Assembly: GCF_051622035.1 (NCBI RefSeq)
Contig: NC_135362.1
Span: 15,289,501 to 15,353,500 of the forward strand
Length of the DNA stretch: 64,000 nucleotides
Origin: Arctopsyche grandis
Taxonomy: Eukaryota; Arthropoda; Insecta; Trichoptera; Hydropsychidae
Direction of reading: 5' to 3'
Position 1 is the first letter of the stretch; each line of letters begins with the position of its first letter. Under the pieces are notes generated by a model. The model had not been told where the DNA came from. It was given only the letters and a program-made list of their open reading frames with translations, and made no database searches. Both the position numbers and the translations under genes were made by a program. This document shows, one piece after another, positions 63,594 to 64,000 of the stretch.

Positions 63594-63828
63594 TCTTATA
63601 TATAATTTCGAAAGAGACTTTGTATGTAAGGTTTAAAGGTTTGGGTGGGAGCATCGAAAACAAATCAAAGTTTCTATGACAACGATATTGATATCGTTGA
63701 ATATTATTTTTTTTTTCGATTCAAATAAATTTAATAAAAAAACAAATGAATATTTACTATTAGATTGTTTTGCTATGTTTAAGCTGTTTATATTACAAAT
63801 ACCGAGTGAAGCCGGGTAAAACCACTAG
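63594..63828 (+). mobile_element. Short Helitron-like element, first of a head-to-tail pair
   Basis: 235 bp from TCTTATATATAATTTCG to CTAG at 63825-63828, preceded by a host A. Near the 3' end a TACC..GGTA stem is followed by a few bases and CTAG, the usual Helitron order. The next copy starts directly at 63829 with TC. Confidence 0.7.
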
Positions 63829-64000
63829 TCTAATATATAATTTCAAAAGAGACTTTGTATGTACATATGTATGTTTTGGTTCGTAGAATCCATGACGTTA
63901 AATTTAATAAAAAAACAAATGAATATTCAAATAAATTTAAATAAAATAAAACTATTCGAATAAATTTAATAAAACGTTTACTATTAGATTAGAAATGTTT
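63829..64000 (+). mobile_element. Short Helitron-like element, second of the pair, cut by window end
   Basis: Starts TCTAATATATAATTTC immediately after the CTAG of the first copy. It is closer in sequence to the 12039 copy than to its neighbour (same GACGTTAAATTTAATAAAA and ATGAATATTCAAATAAATT blocks). It continues past the window. Confidence 0.7.

Overview
This window is nuclear DNA from an insect. The evidence is short GT-AG introns, AT-rich intergenic DNA, insect-type gene families (MBF2, secreted C-type lectin) and a dense load of insect-style mobile elements (hAT, piggyBac-like, Helitron-like, Jockey and RTE LINEs, tRNA-derived SINEs). CATA/TATG microsatellites occur throughout. The order of insect cannot be fixed from the sequence alone. 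There are no operons, CRISPR arrays or convincing tRNA/rRNA genes.

Layout. 1-2096 (+) holds the 3' two thirds or more of 4-aminobutyrate aminotransferase (GABA transaminase, mitochondrial), six exons, 5' end outside the window. 5092-3258 (-) is a complete six-exon TCTE1/DRC5-type leucine-rich-repeat protein of the motile-cilium nexin-dynein regulatory complex, convergent with the transaminase. 5250-25540 has no confident host gene but is full of mobile elements: a 1.4-kb hAT relic, Jockey 3' ends with nested insertions, an RTE LINE, a SINE, a 404-bp foldback element with a perfect 9-bp target duplication, and a piggyBac-like MITE. 25713-27313 (+) is a secreted Pro/Tyr/Asn-rich protein. 29303-28660 (-) is a complete MBF2-family secreted protein. 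33950-49369 (+) is the N-terminal 941 codons of a cytosolic carboxypeptidase 1 (AGTPBP1/Nna1, tubulin deglutamylase), with a 10.8-kb first intron and 18 exons ending just after the first zinc-ligand motif HPGE. 55474-50236 (-) is the 3' part of a secreted C-type lectin with a long Ser/Thr/Pro/Asn-rich tail. It lies on the opposite strand where the next carboxypeptidase intron should be. 56 kb to the end is gene-poor, with two facing SINEs and, at the right edge, two head-to-tail Helitron-like elements.

The genes do not form one pathway. The transaminase serves GABA catabolism, TCTE1/DRC5 and AGTPBP1 both concern axonemes and tubulin, and the MBF2, lectin and Pro-rich proteins are secreted.

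The most unusual stretch is 38956-39410: about five copies of a 90-bp, extremely GC-rich, self-complementary unit inside poly-A-like DNA, beside a Helitron-like terminus. All exon joins were worked out by hand from reading frame and splice sites; no database search was run.
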